From NCBI RefSeq assembly GCF_041956535.1, contig NW_027192207.1, positions 126,810 through 190,809 on the forward strand: a stretch of 64,000 nucleotides of DNA, read 5' to 3'. The stretch comes from Calcarisporiella thermophila CBS 279.70. Lineage: Eukaryota > Calcarisporiellomycota. Within the stretch, counting starts at the first letter, position 1. Each line of letters starts with the position of its first letter. Shown piece by piece: positions 44,657-57,526 of this stretch. Under the pieces are notes generated by a model, which was not told the DNA's origin, made no database searches, and saw only the letters and a list, made by a program, of their open reading frames with translations. The translations under genes and the position numbers were made by a program.

Positions 44657-45005
44657 AATTAACTAATGTTTCCTGCTATGGATAGAAAACTACATAAGCA
44701 AATCAATTCTGAGCCTGAAATGGACAAGCCACTGCAAAATTCGAGTTCTCTTGCAGCAACTCTTTTAATCAATCAATCTTTATTACTGTGTAAACTGCAC
44801 TTGGTGTTGCGTGTTGTATTGAAAATAATGACCGATTCTCTAGTCCTTCACATGCATTAGCATTACTAAGATTTAATTTGATTTCTGAAAAAAATAATAA
44901 TCATTTTCACATTTGTTTAAGGAACTTTCTAGTTTTTAATTCCAATATACACTCTCCCCTCCCCTCTCCCTCTACCTTCTCTTCTTTCCTCACAAACACT
45001 TCCCC
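44657..45005. promoter_or_regulatory. Bidirectional promoter of PUS7 and UBP8/USP22
   Basis: 349 nt between divergent starts. The side next to UBP8 is strongly C/T-rich (44950-45000), as expected of a fungal core promoter. Confidence 0.55.
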
Positions 45006-47651
45006 ATGACGTCCGAGCGCCGTGAAAACCGGCTGCCGGACGCAGGGTCCGTCAGCGCTTATCGTCTCTATCCAGAGCAACAGCAGTCCCATGGCTGTCC
45101 TCACTTGGTGTCACCCAAGGGTAAAGCGTCGCGTCAGAAGGGCATTCCTCCCCTAATTGATGCCTATGCCATGGTCGTACGCTATTCTCTTGCTTGTAAA
45201 TTCCGCAATAACCGAGAGATAAGAGAGAAGAATTTGCGTAATGGCACAAATGACACTGCTGGGGTTAAGAAACGAAAGCGGAGTGGAGAGGTAATGAATC
45301 TTGGCTAATAGCTATAGAACATCTTGATTTATCATTGCTTGGACACAAAACAACGCTTCTTGTGAAAAATGGGATTGTGGAAATGGTGCAAGCAGTTCAA
45401 GCATTATAGCAACCATGCATAGCCAGTCCCTATTTTTCAGCTGATGTGTCAAGAAGATTCGTTTTTTATTGGAATTTTTGGCATGTTGTATATGTTTCGA
45501 GGCACTCATTCACACAATTTTTTCTCCCTTACTTCTCTTTAGCCTCCATTTCTTCAATGCGTCTCGTGCGGAGACATAATGGGCTTAACACATATTTGTC
45601 TCGATTGTTTGTACATGGGTTGTTCTCGCAGACAACATATTCAATCCCATCTCTCCACTACAGGTCACAAATTTGGTAAGTTCTGAAGCTTTGGATCCTA
45701 ACTTCTGGTGGAGCGAAGTTTGATGTTTCCTGGCCTCCTCTTCTAGCCGTAGAAACCTCCAAGGGCTCCTTATATTGCGCCGAGTGCAGCGACTACATAT
45801 ACGATATAGAATTTGAGCACGTCCTGCTACGAGAAGCATTTAATATCGATAATAGACTAAACCCTGTTCGTGGTAAGTGCACTTAGAGCCTCTTCAAACC
45901 AAACGCCCAGGTTTGCTAAAGCACTGGTTGCCACTAGATCCCTCGACAAAACGCTCAAAACAGCTTGAGTGGAAGCCAAACGAGGATGAACTTAAACTGT
46001 TAATTACCAATGCGCAACTCGCACCATGTCATGGTGAGTTTTACAACAGCGCTAGCCTTGGTGCGTGCAAATTACTAATCTTCCGATCTCTCGATATTTT
46101 GAATAGGTCTTCGAGGGCTTCGCAACATGGGCAGCACATGCTTCATGAACGTGATCCTGCAATCCTTTATCCACAATCCCCTACTTCGCTCCCATTTCCT
46201 CTCTGATCAGCATAACTACAGATTATGTCAATCTAAGAGCAACTGTATGTGTTGCGAGATGGACAAACTGTTCTCCCAGGTATCTATTGTTTTTTTCCTC
46301 CAAGTATCTTATGGATAAACGGCTCTATAACTCCCATTACCAACCTTTCTTTTGCTATCTAGTTCTATTCCGGAGAGAAACACCCATACGGGCCGTGCAG
46401 TTTCTTACACACAATGTGGTTGTCTTCTACGGAACTTGCAGGCTATGCTCAGCAGGATGCACATGAATTTTTTATCAGCGCGCTGAACCAAATACACAGT
46501 TCGTCTCCAGGTGTGTAAAGTCGAAACCCCAATTATTCCTAACCAAGTTGAGCTAATCATTCATGTTCCAATCCGTCGTAGGCTCCTCTAACATTGATTG
46601 TCAATGCATTGTCCACAAGACCTTTTCAGGTCTCCTGCAGTCGGATGTCACGTGTTTACGATGTGGCAACGTAACTACAGTATGCGATCCCATGTTGGAT
46701 ATTAGTTTGGATTTCCGTACCGGCGTACGACGAAAAAAGAATGGGGGGACTGCAACTCCCACTGATCCAAACCCCGGACCAAATTCGTTGTTGGATTGCT
46801 TAGACAGGTTTGTGCTTCTACATTGCGTCCGCAGGCTTCGATTGCTCTATCTCTAAAGTGCCACTTCTCTGTTTTGCTTTTCCTACTCCAGATATACTCA
46901 GTCAGAGAAGCTAGGCCCAAATGTTTATAGCTGCAGTAAATGTAATAACACTTTTCAGGAGGCGGTTAAGCAGCTTTCAATAAAGCGGCTACCCATGGTA
47001 TTAAGCATCCAGCTAAAGGTAAGAATCGTTTACCGAATTATGTTCTTAATTTTCGACCTCCGAGAAAAAGCTCAACCCTTTTGTTTTCTGCGACATCACT
47101 TAGCGATATGAGCATTCTGCGAGTGCTTTTAAGATTGAGACGATGATCCGATTTCCAGAGGTCCTGGATATGACCCCCTACACCACCTCTGCAAAACGCG
47201 CGTCTATGAATGGTGATGCGAACAACAAGGGATCCGAGCTGCGGCATATTTATCGACTTTTCGCGGTGATCAACCATGAAGGGAAGATGGATACCGGGCA
47301 TTACACCATGTTTGCTAAGCATCGTGGAGAGGTAGGAGCGAGATTCTCGCGCAATCCAAACTAACCATGACGTCCTAATGAATTTCATTGTAATTTATTA
47401 CGTTGTAGTGGTTTTTCATTGATGACCACAAGATCTTGCTCTCTTCAGCGAGCTATGCGTTGAACAGTAAAGCGTGAGTATCCGGGATTCACTCTTCTTT
47501 GAATTCGAGTTCTCAACTCCTCTCCAATAGGTATATGTGTTTCTACATTCGCGAGTCGCTTATTTATAGCACTTCCCATCCACTTGATCAGCCCCAGTTT
47601 GTCGTAGACTCGCTGCCTTCTTCACCTGCCTCAGACGACAGTGACAGTTAG
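45006..47651 (+). CDS. UBP8: SAGA-type ubiquitin-specific protease UBP8/USP22
   Basis: Eleven exons (45006-45290, 45543-45675, 45747-45872, 45938-46033, 46107-46279, 46363-46510, 46582-46807, 46892-47018, 47104-47331, 47409-47473, 47531-47651) give 575 residues. The N-terminal ZnF-UBP has 'QCVSCGDIMGLTHICLDC', 'RRQHIQSHLSTTGH' and 'LYCAECSDYIYD'. The protease core has the Cys box 'GLRGLRNMGSTCFMNVILQS', 'QQDAHEFFISALNQIH', zinc-ribbon Cys pairs ('VTCLRCGN', 'YSCSKCNN') and the His box 'MDTGHYTMFAKH' with the partner Asp region 'WFFIDDHKI'. This pairing of ZnF-UBP and protease is that of the SAGA module that removes ubiquitin from H2B. All catalytic residues are present. Confidence 0.95.
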
Positions 47652-48439
47652 GATCCCCGTATCTATCTTCAACCATCTTGTATATTTAAAAATTCTTAGG
47701 TACTTGAAGGGAAATGGAGCTCGGGTTGCTGATAATTGGACTTTTTTATTTTCCTCTCTGCCTTTTTTTTACTATCTTATTCCGGTGGGTCCTTTATAAA
47801 AGACATTTAACGTTTTTTTTTACTCTTTTTCTTTACTCTTCTTTTATACAAAATTTCATACGCATACGTTATTTTATTTTATTTTTTATTTTGGCCCCAA
47901 ACTTATCTTAACAAATCCGCTCTACTAAGCTCTTATCTCTTTTTGGTTGGATTTTCTTTGATGATGTACAGCTTAAGAAATATATATTGAATAGATAGAA
48001 TTGAGTGTGAAATATTTCTTTATTGTTGGTCCACATTTTATGGTATGTTTGATTGGGACTATTGAATCAAAAACCAAGAAAATGCTGTATTATATTCAAG
48101 AAATGCACGCTATCAAGTGTAGAATTTTAAAGGTTAAATAAAGCCAAAAATCAATCAAACTCCTTTTACTACAGTGATAAATGCTTCTCAAATATAAAAC
48201 AGTAATCGAAGAAAGAAGTATATCAAACACACGCATGTATATGTATAATATATATAATTTATATTTATAAGGAGAGGATAAAAAGATTGAGATTGCTCGT
48301 CACCGAGGGTCGAATCGAGAGCTGAAAAAAATACTCTAAGAATAATCTAAAATATTTATAAATCGGAATAAAAAAAAAGTATAGAATCTAGGCAGAATCC
48401 AAAATCCTCTAGACGTATTAGATAGAGAAGAGAGGCAGC
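47652..48439. other. Convergent AT-rich intergenic region
   Basis: About 790 nt between UBP8 and LKR/SDH stops, very rich in T then A. The hydrophobic 65-codon ORF at 47714-47911 is a translation of T-runs. Nothing recognised. Confidence 0.6.
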
Positions 48440-51400
48440 TCAGTTCGCGACGGAAGCTGCGACATCCTTGCCTGCTGAAGTGTTGGCTAATTGTCGCTGC
48501 ACTTTGCGCAACTCGTCCACCACAGGCTGTTTCTTCTCCACGATGTTCACGCCTTCGCGTGACAGTCCTTCCAAGATTTTCGTATACACATTCTTCATCA
48601 TCGGGCCCACCACACCACGCTCCGCCACCTCACCTCGGAGAACCATTTCTGTTGCCATTGCGGCCGGAAGACCCACCGTCTTTGCCATCGCAGTGGTGGT
48701 ATCCAAAGTGCCATATGCGATGAGACTCGAGGTGTGGACCTCTTTGGTGTTTTGCGCAGTTAGTACCGTGAATTCATGGTGGAGGGCGACCATGTCACGT
48801 TCAGAGGGAGCATAGCGGAGTTTGTGCGCCAAAAGAGTGCTAAGATTGTCGAGAGGAGCCTGAGTAGGCGAAGGAAGCACTTCGCATGAAGTGGGATCCA
48901 TCATTCCCAGCCTAGAAAGAAGAATACATATGATGTGAATAAATGACATAATGAGAAAAGTTAAAAAAAGAAGAATTGTGTTGCCAGCCTACCATTTCAG
49001 AGTATGAACAAGATTCGTGACCCGGTCGTTGTGCTTCGATACTCCCAACTTGTCGGCAATGGCCGCAATCCTATTAGCTTGCTTGTCGCCCCTGATTGCT
49101 TTTGAGCCAAACAGTACGCTATCCAGGAAATCAGTCCAACTCTCCATCTTGCCAACTGCAGCTTGCGGAGCCTGTGGGTCCATCAAGCCCAGCCGCTGGA
49201 TCCCATGCATTGTCCGAGAGAACCCACGGTATCTCAGAGTTCCGCGGAACATGGTGTCCATCTGCGACACATCGCCAAGGCCATAGGTCTCAGCATAGGG
49301 CAGCGAGTTACGATTCGCCAGTCCCTCGAACGCAAATCCAGGGATGATAGGCACGTCGGAGAAGTGTGATTTGAGAAGATCTTTTCCAGCAATGACATGG
49401 TTCCGACCGTTCATCCGGAAACGAGCCTCATTCAAGGCTGCAGTGAGCACTCCACGGGGTGACCAGCTGAATTTGTAACCGAGGGGAACATCTGATGCCT
49501 CTGGAGCCGGCAAACCTCCGCACCAAGATACAAAGGAAGTAATCTATCAAAGATTAGAAAATATGGCTCAGCATCACCATTATGGTTGGGGGAGGGGTTC
49601 TTTTCTATGCCGAGAGATTACCTTTCCTCCTTGTTCTTTGATCTCATCGATCATCTTCATGGCTGACAGATGATCAATTCCGGGATCAAGTCCAATTTCA
49701 TTCATAATGACGATCCCAGCATCTTTTGCCCTTTGGTCGAGTGCGCGCATAGCAGGGGAGATATAGCTCGCAGTGACCATATGCTTGCGTTGCTCAATGC
49801 AGACCTCTGCAACGATAGGGTGTAGGGGTGCAGGAATGAAGCTCACCACCACATCGGCCCCACCGACAAGTCTGGACATGAGAGAGCGGTCATTCGCATC
49901 CAAGTTCACAATATCTACGGATTCTCTCCCGCCTGCAATCATTCTGGCTTCAGCTATCGCGTTGCTTGCTAACCACGATGCCATGAGGAACAGATTGGCC
50001 GATGAGTACATTCAGTACACCCCATATTAAGAAAGAATAGTCACTTACCAATCGTAACATTGATGCCAGCTCGCACAAGATAATCCACCAGTGGCTTCGC
50101 AACAAAGCCGCTTCCCAACAACAGCACGCGCTTCCGACGTTCTGGAATCGAGGCTGAGCTCTTCTCGCGATGCTTGTCTAGATGACTGTTGAGGTTTTGA
50201 TGGGGTGCTGTCAGTTTGCCCTCGTGAGCAATTGTGGCGTCCCTTAGAACCTTGTCTTTAAAGTTTCCATTCACCTGTCAAAGCAATTAAGGTAAATTAG
50301 CATGAAACGCATGGGCAATATCCAAAGGACACTCACTAGTTCTTTGACATGCGGGTAGAGGCAGTCGTTGAAATGCTGACTAGCCTCCTTTGGTAACTCG
50401 GTGGGTAGGATGTCGACAGACATGATCTGGGTTCCAGCCCCTTCAGCACTACGAAACATAGTCGAGAACGGTTAGACCACTTCGGTTGGGACTCTAGGCA
50501 AGGCTCCTACTCACTCTTTGTGCTGTTTTCCGGACACGGCATCCACATAGAAAAAGGGATCGCAAATGGTCGTGGCATGGGTCATGAATTCGAGCGCCCC
50601 CTATATCAACACAAATGAATTGAGATGAGATGCCAACAGGCTATCAAGGGGACTGAATTCACCTCAACGTCACAGCTAATGTCTGCAATGGCTAGCATTC
50701 TACGGCTGAGTTGAGGATTTGCTTGTATGTCGCGAAGTTGTTGCGTAGTTAACGTGCGTGGGAATCGGGGGTCCCAATAGGCACCCGTAATGAGCATGGA
50801 TGTATATGGAGCAATCTAAAGGAGGAGAGAAGTGAGGCGAAATGCCACCACCAGCAAACAAGGCAGACACATACTGTTTTGTGGAAAATGGATGTGTATT
50901 CGTGGGGGTTTTTCATATAATCGTCTCGGGAAACGAACTTGCCGTTGTCTTTTCGTACAAGATAGTCACTATATTTTACTTGGACCCCGTAGACTCTATC
51001 GTTTTTAGAATCTGTCGTGAAAAAATAATGAGAACCGATCCATAGGACAGATTACAAGTCGGAGCTTACGCTTGCTGGAAACAAGCTCAGGGAGATCTCT
51101 CGCTTCGACGTACTCGTGTGGCAAACAGCTAAATATTTCCTGTGCTCCCTTCGAAACATTTCCTGTGCCCGTGAAGGAGAAAGTCATTGGGCTAAATTCG
51201 GTTGAAAGTCCGTCGCGTTGAATCATTCCACCGATATCTTTTACAGCGGATTTGGCAGCATCCAGCGAAGGATAGGTGTGAGCCATGCCAACGTGCTAGA
51301 AAATACATAGATGGGCGCTTGTAAATTACCAAAGAGAACAGGTATGAATAGGTCGAATTATTTGCGTACCAAGAAAGGGCTTCCGTGTCCGAGACCTAGC

Positions 51401-52033
51401 ATGCGTTGGCCCAGGCCATGCAATCCATCCAACATTCCAGCGTAGCCGGCGAACTGCCCGAACATGACTAGCCGCTTTCCCTCCTCGTTTGTCATGAGCT
51501 CGTAATCAATGAGGCGAATGCGCTAAATGGGTTAAGGACTCAGCCAAGATATACTAAAGAAGTTTCCCACGGTGTCTCTATCCTCACCTTATCCAAGATG
51601 TCCTGCAACATTCCCATATTGTAATGCTGTCCCTTATGAGTGTGTGAAAAGTACACGTAGGTTTTGCCTGGTATCAAATTATTAATAGGCACTTCCTTAA
51701 TCCCAAGAATAACGTCAGCTTGAGATAAATCTTCTTGCACAATGGCACCCGCCTAGACAAACATCTAATTAGTCGAGGAGCTTTGACCATCAAGGAAGAC
51801 TTCCTTACCTCCTCATATTGCTTATTGCCAAAGACGCGATTGGTCGAAGGCTGTACATAGACCTTAGTGCCTGTCTCATCAATTAAGCGTTTCACACCTT
51901 GTGGGGTCAGGGCCACCCGGCGCTCCCATCGGCTTTTATCTTCTCGTCGCAACCCGATAGAGAGGCGAGCTGCTGTGGAATAGTGAGCACGGCGGATATG
52001 AAGCCGTGTCAGGGAGGAAATCTGGGAAGCCAT
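48440..52033 (-). CDS. AASS: Bifunctional lysine-ketoglutarate reductase/saccharopine dehydrogenase (mitochondrial AASS)
   Basis: About 13 exons; traced ones are 52033-51809, 51752-51588, 51522-51370 and 51295-51070, all in frame. The first 30 residues ('[20 protein letters not shown]') form a basic mitochondrial presequence. The LKR half has '[20 protein letters not shown]', '[16 protein letters not shown]', 'LIDYELM', '[20 protein letters not shown]' and '[19 protein letters not shown]'. After a linker with '[20 protein letters not shown]' the SDH half begins with the Rossmann '[20 protein letters not shown]' and continues '[20 protein letters not shown]' to the C-terminal lobe. The pair converts lysine through saccharopine to aminoadipate semialdehyde, as in animals and plants. 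Total is around 920 residues. The dehydrogenase half alone resembles fungal Lys9, but the fused LKR half excludes that. Confidence 0.92.
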
Positions 52034-52829
52034 TTCAAAGCCAAATCAGGGGGGTTTATTAGATGCGTTTTCCGGAGAATATTAGAAAGACCAGCTATTT
52101 GGGAGGGAGGAGAGAGAGAGAGAAAGAGAGCCTGAACAAGCTTGAATGCGAGGGTGGGAAAATTAATTTAAGCAAAAATCTCCAAACGAATCTCCGTTAA
52201 GCAAAAGGCAACTATGTCACAAGGACAAATTCCTTGACGTAGGGCTGTGCTTTCGACCTTCGCGCTTGCTTGAAATTGGTTGTTTGCACTGTCACGGAGG
52301 TGAGAAATTCAGCCAAGCCAACCTGAGAGCATTCTTGATCCCCATATAAGCTTAGCGTGGGAACTTTGCCCTAACCCTCCTGATTATTAGAAAGGGAAAA
52401 AAGTAACCACAGAGCAACAGTGCGACTCATTCTTACCTAGTGGATAACAAACAGAGGACAAAGTTACCCGCATTTCTGTCCTCGCCTCCCCATTTTTTTT
52501 CCTTGGGTTTCAGAGCATACAGATTTAAGATATCACTTTACTAATAAATTAATTAATAGTGTGCAATTAGGAGTATCAAATGAAGTGATAGAGGAGAGAT
52601 CGGTGAAAACAAGGGATAAACAAAAAGAAAAGGGGGACTCCATAATGAAGTGAAATAGAGAAATAAAATAAAATAAAATAAAATAGAATAGAAATAATAA
52701 AAAAAGCCAAGTAATATAAGGTAACCCAATGTTTGCGGCTTTCGATACAGCCAGTATGACATAGCCAAATCCATGAAAAAAAAAACTTCTATAATCGGGT
52801 TGAATGAGTTTGAATAGCCTTGTCGCTAG
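52034..52829. other. Intergenic region between LKR/SDH start and OSH1 end
   Basis: About 800 nt. Contains the LKR/SDH promoter (with a GA-rich stretch at about 52105-52130) and the OSH1 3' flank, which has a short AAAAT/AATAA microsatellite at about 52660-52705. The hydrophobic 73-codon minus-strand ORF there is a by-product of that repeat. Confidence 0.6.
52660..52705. repeat. AAAAT-type pentanucleotide microsatellite
   Basis: Several AAAAT units ('aaataaaataaaataaaat') followed by diverged AAAT-like units downstream of the OSH1 stop codon. Confidence 0.8.
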
Positions 52830-55800
52830 TTAAAACAGATCATTGTCCTGAATATTCCAATCTCTATTCTCCTGCCCTGCACATCGCTCTCGCTCCTCCC
52901 AGTATTCATGTGTAAAATGCCAGTATGCTTCCCCTGTGTCACTGTCCACCTCAAGTTTGAACCACCGCGGTTGCGGAGTGGGTAATCCCTCCTTCTCACG
53001 CGCCCGGCGTTTTGTTCGCTGCTTTTCCTCCAGCCTCACCTTTTCGTCACCTGCAATATCATAGTCACCTCGCTCCATGAACCGCTGGTCGGGACGGAGC
53101 CGCGAGTCCGTTGGAGGCAGGTGGGGTCGCAGCTCTTCCGGCATGTCATTGAGTGTGGCCGCGAAGGCGGTCAGGTTGAAGGGGAGCGGGATGGGACGCG
53201 ACTTTCTCCATAGTACAAGGATACCATCCTCTTCGCACAGGTCCTTGAGAGGCTCCCCAGACTCACCATCACACTGTCTTGCAATCAGCTTTTCGTTCCA
53301 TCGCCCCACCAACTCCCACATTTTTCTTCCCTTCCCGTCGTTCACATACCCACGCACCTCAAAAGCATCCTTTCCACGCCACCCGCGTGCCTTAAACGTT
53401 AGGTGGCACACTTCACCTGTGCGGTGGTTGTTCACGATCATATCTCCGTAGTGGTCGATCCATGGCTGCCCTAGAATCAAATTGTTCACGCAGGTTGTTG
53501 GCTTGCGCCACGTATAATGCTCGATGGTCTTGCCGTCGGGGGGTTCGGCTCCAGGGATGAAACGGTTGGGCACCTTGAGTTCAAGATGCACAACCCCCTG
53601 AGGAAGAATTTCAAACGACTTGCCCCAGAATTTGGATTTGACATCGGTATCACTGTAGAAGTTGAAGTTGGTAGAGTCGCAGTAGCAAGCACTGATGGGC
53701 GGATGGTGCGAGACCTGTTCGGCGATGTAGCGATACCCTTTATCTTTTCGCACATACTCGAAGGTTTCTCCCTATCAAAAGGAAAAATAAAGCAATATTA
53801 GAAACAGGACCGATATGGAAAACCACTCCTTTTTCCAACAAACTCACCAGGAGCGGGTTAAATGGCTTTGCAACCCGACCCCATGTGCTTGAATAATTGC
53901 TCATAGCAAACGCCCCCACATACAGTGCGCGCTCAACTGCGCTAGGTTGCTGCACAGCCTGGTCGAGGAGCTCGCTATATTCCATGTCCTCACAAAGACG
54001 CTGTAACATACTGGTGGGCTCGTTGAACACCACGGGAATACTGATTTTGGTTAGATCCTTGCCTATGTTGTTCTTGAGGATAGACCAGAGTGACATCGAG
54101 GGTTTGGGCGCTGAAGGATCGAGGGGAAGCTCCTTGCGGAAGACAGCGGGATATCCAGCGGCAGCTTGTTCAATGGGGTCGATCTCTTTGGCCGCATTCT
54201 CCAACTCCGCCTGCCCTATGCTTTCTACTACACCCTCTATTTCGCCCATGCCTACCTCCATTTCCTCCTGTTTAGCCTCGGCGTTATCTCCAAAGGTTTC
54301 CACTCCTGTTTTCTGCTCTTGGACTTGTTCTTGACCCAGCGCTGAATCCACTTTCGGCTCTGCATTCTCGATAAGCTCTTCCACCTCAACTTTCTTGACT
54401 GCCTCTGTTTTCGCAACTCCAATCTCCTCTTCAGCTATCAAGGTAACATCTTCCTCACCCTCAGCGTCCTCATCCTTATCCATTTCCTCCTCGAAATCTT
54501 CATCTAGTGCGTCAAAGAATTCATCTTCGTCGTCCTCATCAGAGTCCCCGATTAGATCCACGAGCTTCATGGGAGAGACGGGCCTTCCATCCACAAGGAC
54601 AAATGGAGTTCGGCGCCCAAGGGGATCTGCTGCGGCACGAGAGGCAAGGCTACGTACACTGCGGATGCTACGAAGACTGCGCACGCTTCGCACACTGGCG
54701 GGGGTCTTGCGACCGGAGGAATTAGGCTTCTGAAGTTTAGCGGAGGCCTCGGAGGGTTCGGGCAGTTCGCTCTCAACTGGAGAGCGAGTATCTTTCTTGC
54801 ACTCTTCCGTAGAGGGTTCTGTGGACCCATCTGTACCCTCTTCGTCTGCCTCCCTTTCTTTCACTTCGTCCTTCCCTTCGTCTGTTGTCTCTTGCGTGGC
54901 CTCTGGCTTCTCCTCGTCTTCAATGCCCTCCGTCAAGAGTTCCTTCAGAGCGGCTCTCCATTTCTTCTTCTCCCGCACCGAGCGTTGGATCATAGCCTCC
55001 ATGTCTTGCGCTTGAATCGATAATTGGCGTAAGCCTTCCTCCATGCTGATTTGCTTGTCGCTCTCCATGCGATGCAATTGACGCCAATGTTGCTCACGCT
55101 CCTCGGCCATGCGCACAATCTCTATGAGTAGCTGGCGCATGGAAGTGAGTGAGCGGGTCAGAGCTTCGGTGCTAGCGTCGGTAGGGGAAAGGGTCGCAAG
55201 GATCTGTGCATGGAGATCGAGCTGGGCATATGCGTTTTGGATGGTAAGCGCATAGGTGTCCTGATGGGGGACCGCCTCTGAGCATGTGCTTTCTGTGGAG
55301 GGAGTGGATTCCGAGGTCAACTTCGTCGCAGGGGTGGAGATCTCGGTAGTGGAGGTTACTTGCGATTGAGACGGGGTGGAGGGCGGATGAGGCGGAACCA
55401 CACCCGTGAAACTCATCGCGCTGTCTTTCTCGGTTGCTTGTAATGGCGTCGCCATACTCCAGCGTTTCGGAGAGTCGCTCTCCAGTTTGTCACCTTCTCC
55501 ATCTTCATTTCCGCTGAACACAGACGAAACCCGAGGCGACCGGGGTGGGGAGTCGAGCAGATACTGCTTGGATTGCATGAGGGCATGCACCCACCGCTTA
55601 GCCTCCAGTGGATGGTCGGTTCGCAAGTAGTAGCGAATGGAGCCCTTGCCCACCACCTCGAATCGATTCTTGTCTGCGGGGTCGATGCGCACGCGTGCTT
55701 GCTTCATTGAGATGGATCCGCGACACGCATTGGATGCTTCCTCACGGCTCTTGTAATAGGAAAGGACTCCGTCAGCAAGTACAAACCATCGAGACTTGAA

Positions 55801-56885
55801 CCCGCTCGCGTAGTTGGTCCACTTGCTCAGGTAGCCCTGTAGACGCGGCGGCTGCCCGGGGGTCACATTGGCGACGAGGAGATGCCGGGGGACTTCTTTG
55901 AGAGCGGCTTTGATTTTCTCTGACCTCGAGAGATCGCTTGGTCGCTTTCCCTTGGCGTCTCGAGCTAGAACATCTGCACCGTGGGAGACTAACCACTTGA
56001 CGATGTCTAGCATTCCGCTCTTTACGGCAATATGGAGAAGGGTTGACCCGTTTTCGTCCGCCACGTCATTGATGCTCACGAGCGCTGCGACTCTGGGGTC
56101 GCCAAAGAGAGCCTCCAACTCCTTTATTCTTCCATCCCTGACGCATCCCCACAGAATGCGCTTCTTCTCTTCAATGAATGCCGCTTGGCTCAGCTGCAAC
56201 ATGGCTGCTACCTCTTCTGACCCGGCCACATCGAGCGGCGTCTTACCCTCGATGTTGGGTACGACGTCATTGATATGGGGTTGGTCAAGAAGCAACCTGA
56301 CCACCTCAACACGCCCAAGGCGTGCGGCGATATGGAGCGGGGTATTTCCATTAAGGTCCTGTTGGTTCAGCCGGGATTGTTCGAGTACGAGCGCAATAAC
56401 TGGAAGCTGCGCACATTGGACTGCCCAGTGCAGCGGCGAGGGGCGCTTGTGGCGACTGGTGGTGTCTGGCGGTTCAGAGGGGAATTCTTTGAGCAGCTGT
56501 TCGATAGCGCCGAGGTCACCTTATTTCCAAGTAGAAAATAACAGGAGTCAAAATAAAGTTTCTTTTAAGCTTTGAAGCCATATTAGCCTATATGGGCTCC
56601 TCATATAAATTTTTATCCTTTTGCTGAGCTGATTCCCTTACCTATCCGAAGGGCCTCCAAGAGTTTAGCGGTTCGCAGCGTCTCATCCTTGTCTGAAATG
56701 CGATAGATGGTGAGCATCCTAAACCCGGATCATATCAAACAGCCGAGAAAAAAGGCAGGAGAGAACTTACCTAGACTCAATTGCTTCAAGTCATGAATGG
56801 TCCCCAATGGCACAGCCTTGGATGACAGGCTTCGTCTCACAGAACGGGGATCAGCGTATGATTGTCGGCGTGATTCGGCTTGCAT
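52830..56885 (-). CDS. OSH1: OSH1-type oxysterol-binding protein: ankyrin + PH + FFAT + ORD
   Basis: Exons 56885-56771, 56692-56642, 56519-53848 and 53771-52830 give 1259 residues. Ankyrin repeats ('NGNTPLHIAARLGRVEVVRL', 'GSTLLHIAVKSGMLDIVKWL') precede a PH domain ('GYLSKWTNYASGFKSRWFVL'...'AKRWVHALMQ'), a coiled-coil/Ser-rich region, the FFAT motif 'EFFDALDE' in an acidic context (54499-54522), and the lipid-transfer ORD with 'KNNIGKDLTKISIPVVFNEP' and the signature 'EQVSHHPPISA'. This is the full Osh1/OSBP design: PH on Golgi or nuclear-vacuole PI4P membranes, FFAT to the ER protein VAP/Scs2, ORD exchanging sterol for PI4P. The 3' splice site of exon 2 was chosen by phase; the nearby alternative runs into a stop. 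Confidence 0.94.
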
Positions 56886-57526
56886 GCGACTGGACATCCC
56901 CAAGAGGGAAAAAAAACTTGGATTTCAAGGGAGGGTATTGCCCCAAAACCTGAGCTGGTATACGAATCGGAGAAGGGGAGAACTGGGGAGCGAGCAGAGT
57001 TGTAAGCCAGGACGGCTGGTGGGGAATCAAACAGAGTATCAAAATCAGCGGCCCGCGGCGTAGCAAAGAGCAAGGATGGGGGCAGGGCTTTCCGAGTGAG
57101 TAGCACACCGGCTCCAACGGTGAGGCCCCTTTAAATTTAATGAGGTTTGATAGATCCAGATAGACAGATGAAAAATGAAGCACCGATTTCCTTGTGGAAC
57201 TGCTGCCCAACCCCATTCAATGCAAACAATTGAAAAAAAAAGCTTGTTTCCTCTCCGCACCATATAAAGCCATCGATTCTTGTGCTCGCCTTCTATAGCC
57301 GATGTTTCTTAGAGAAAAAGGAAATACATTCTCGCTCTCCCCTCTTTGAGTTCTTAGCTTTACCACTTAAAAACCAACTGTTAATAATAAAGAAGAAGGA
57401 AAAAGAGAAACGGCAGAAGAGAGAAGAAGAAGAAAAAAAATGAACGTAAAGAAGAGGAGGGAAAAAAAAAGAGAAAAGGATACAAGAAAAAGGAGAAGAA
57501 ACAAAATTCTAAAGAAGAAAAACCAA
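56886..57526. other. Intergenic region upstream of OSH1
   Basis: About 640 nt. OSH1 promoter and CYT1 3' flank, with a long purine-rich tract at about 57385-57515 (GA/A runs). ORFs in it lack any domain. Confidence 0.6.

Noticed and set aside
47714-47911. Hydrophobic 65-codon + ORF that could be read as a membrane protein
   Set aside because: Generated by long T-runs in a convergent 3' region.
52553-52774. Hydrophobic 73-codon minus ORF
   Set aside because: Its Phe/Tyr/Leu-rich middle is the translation of the AAAAT-type microsatellite.
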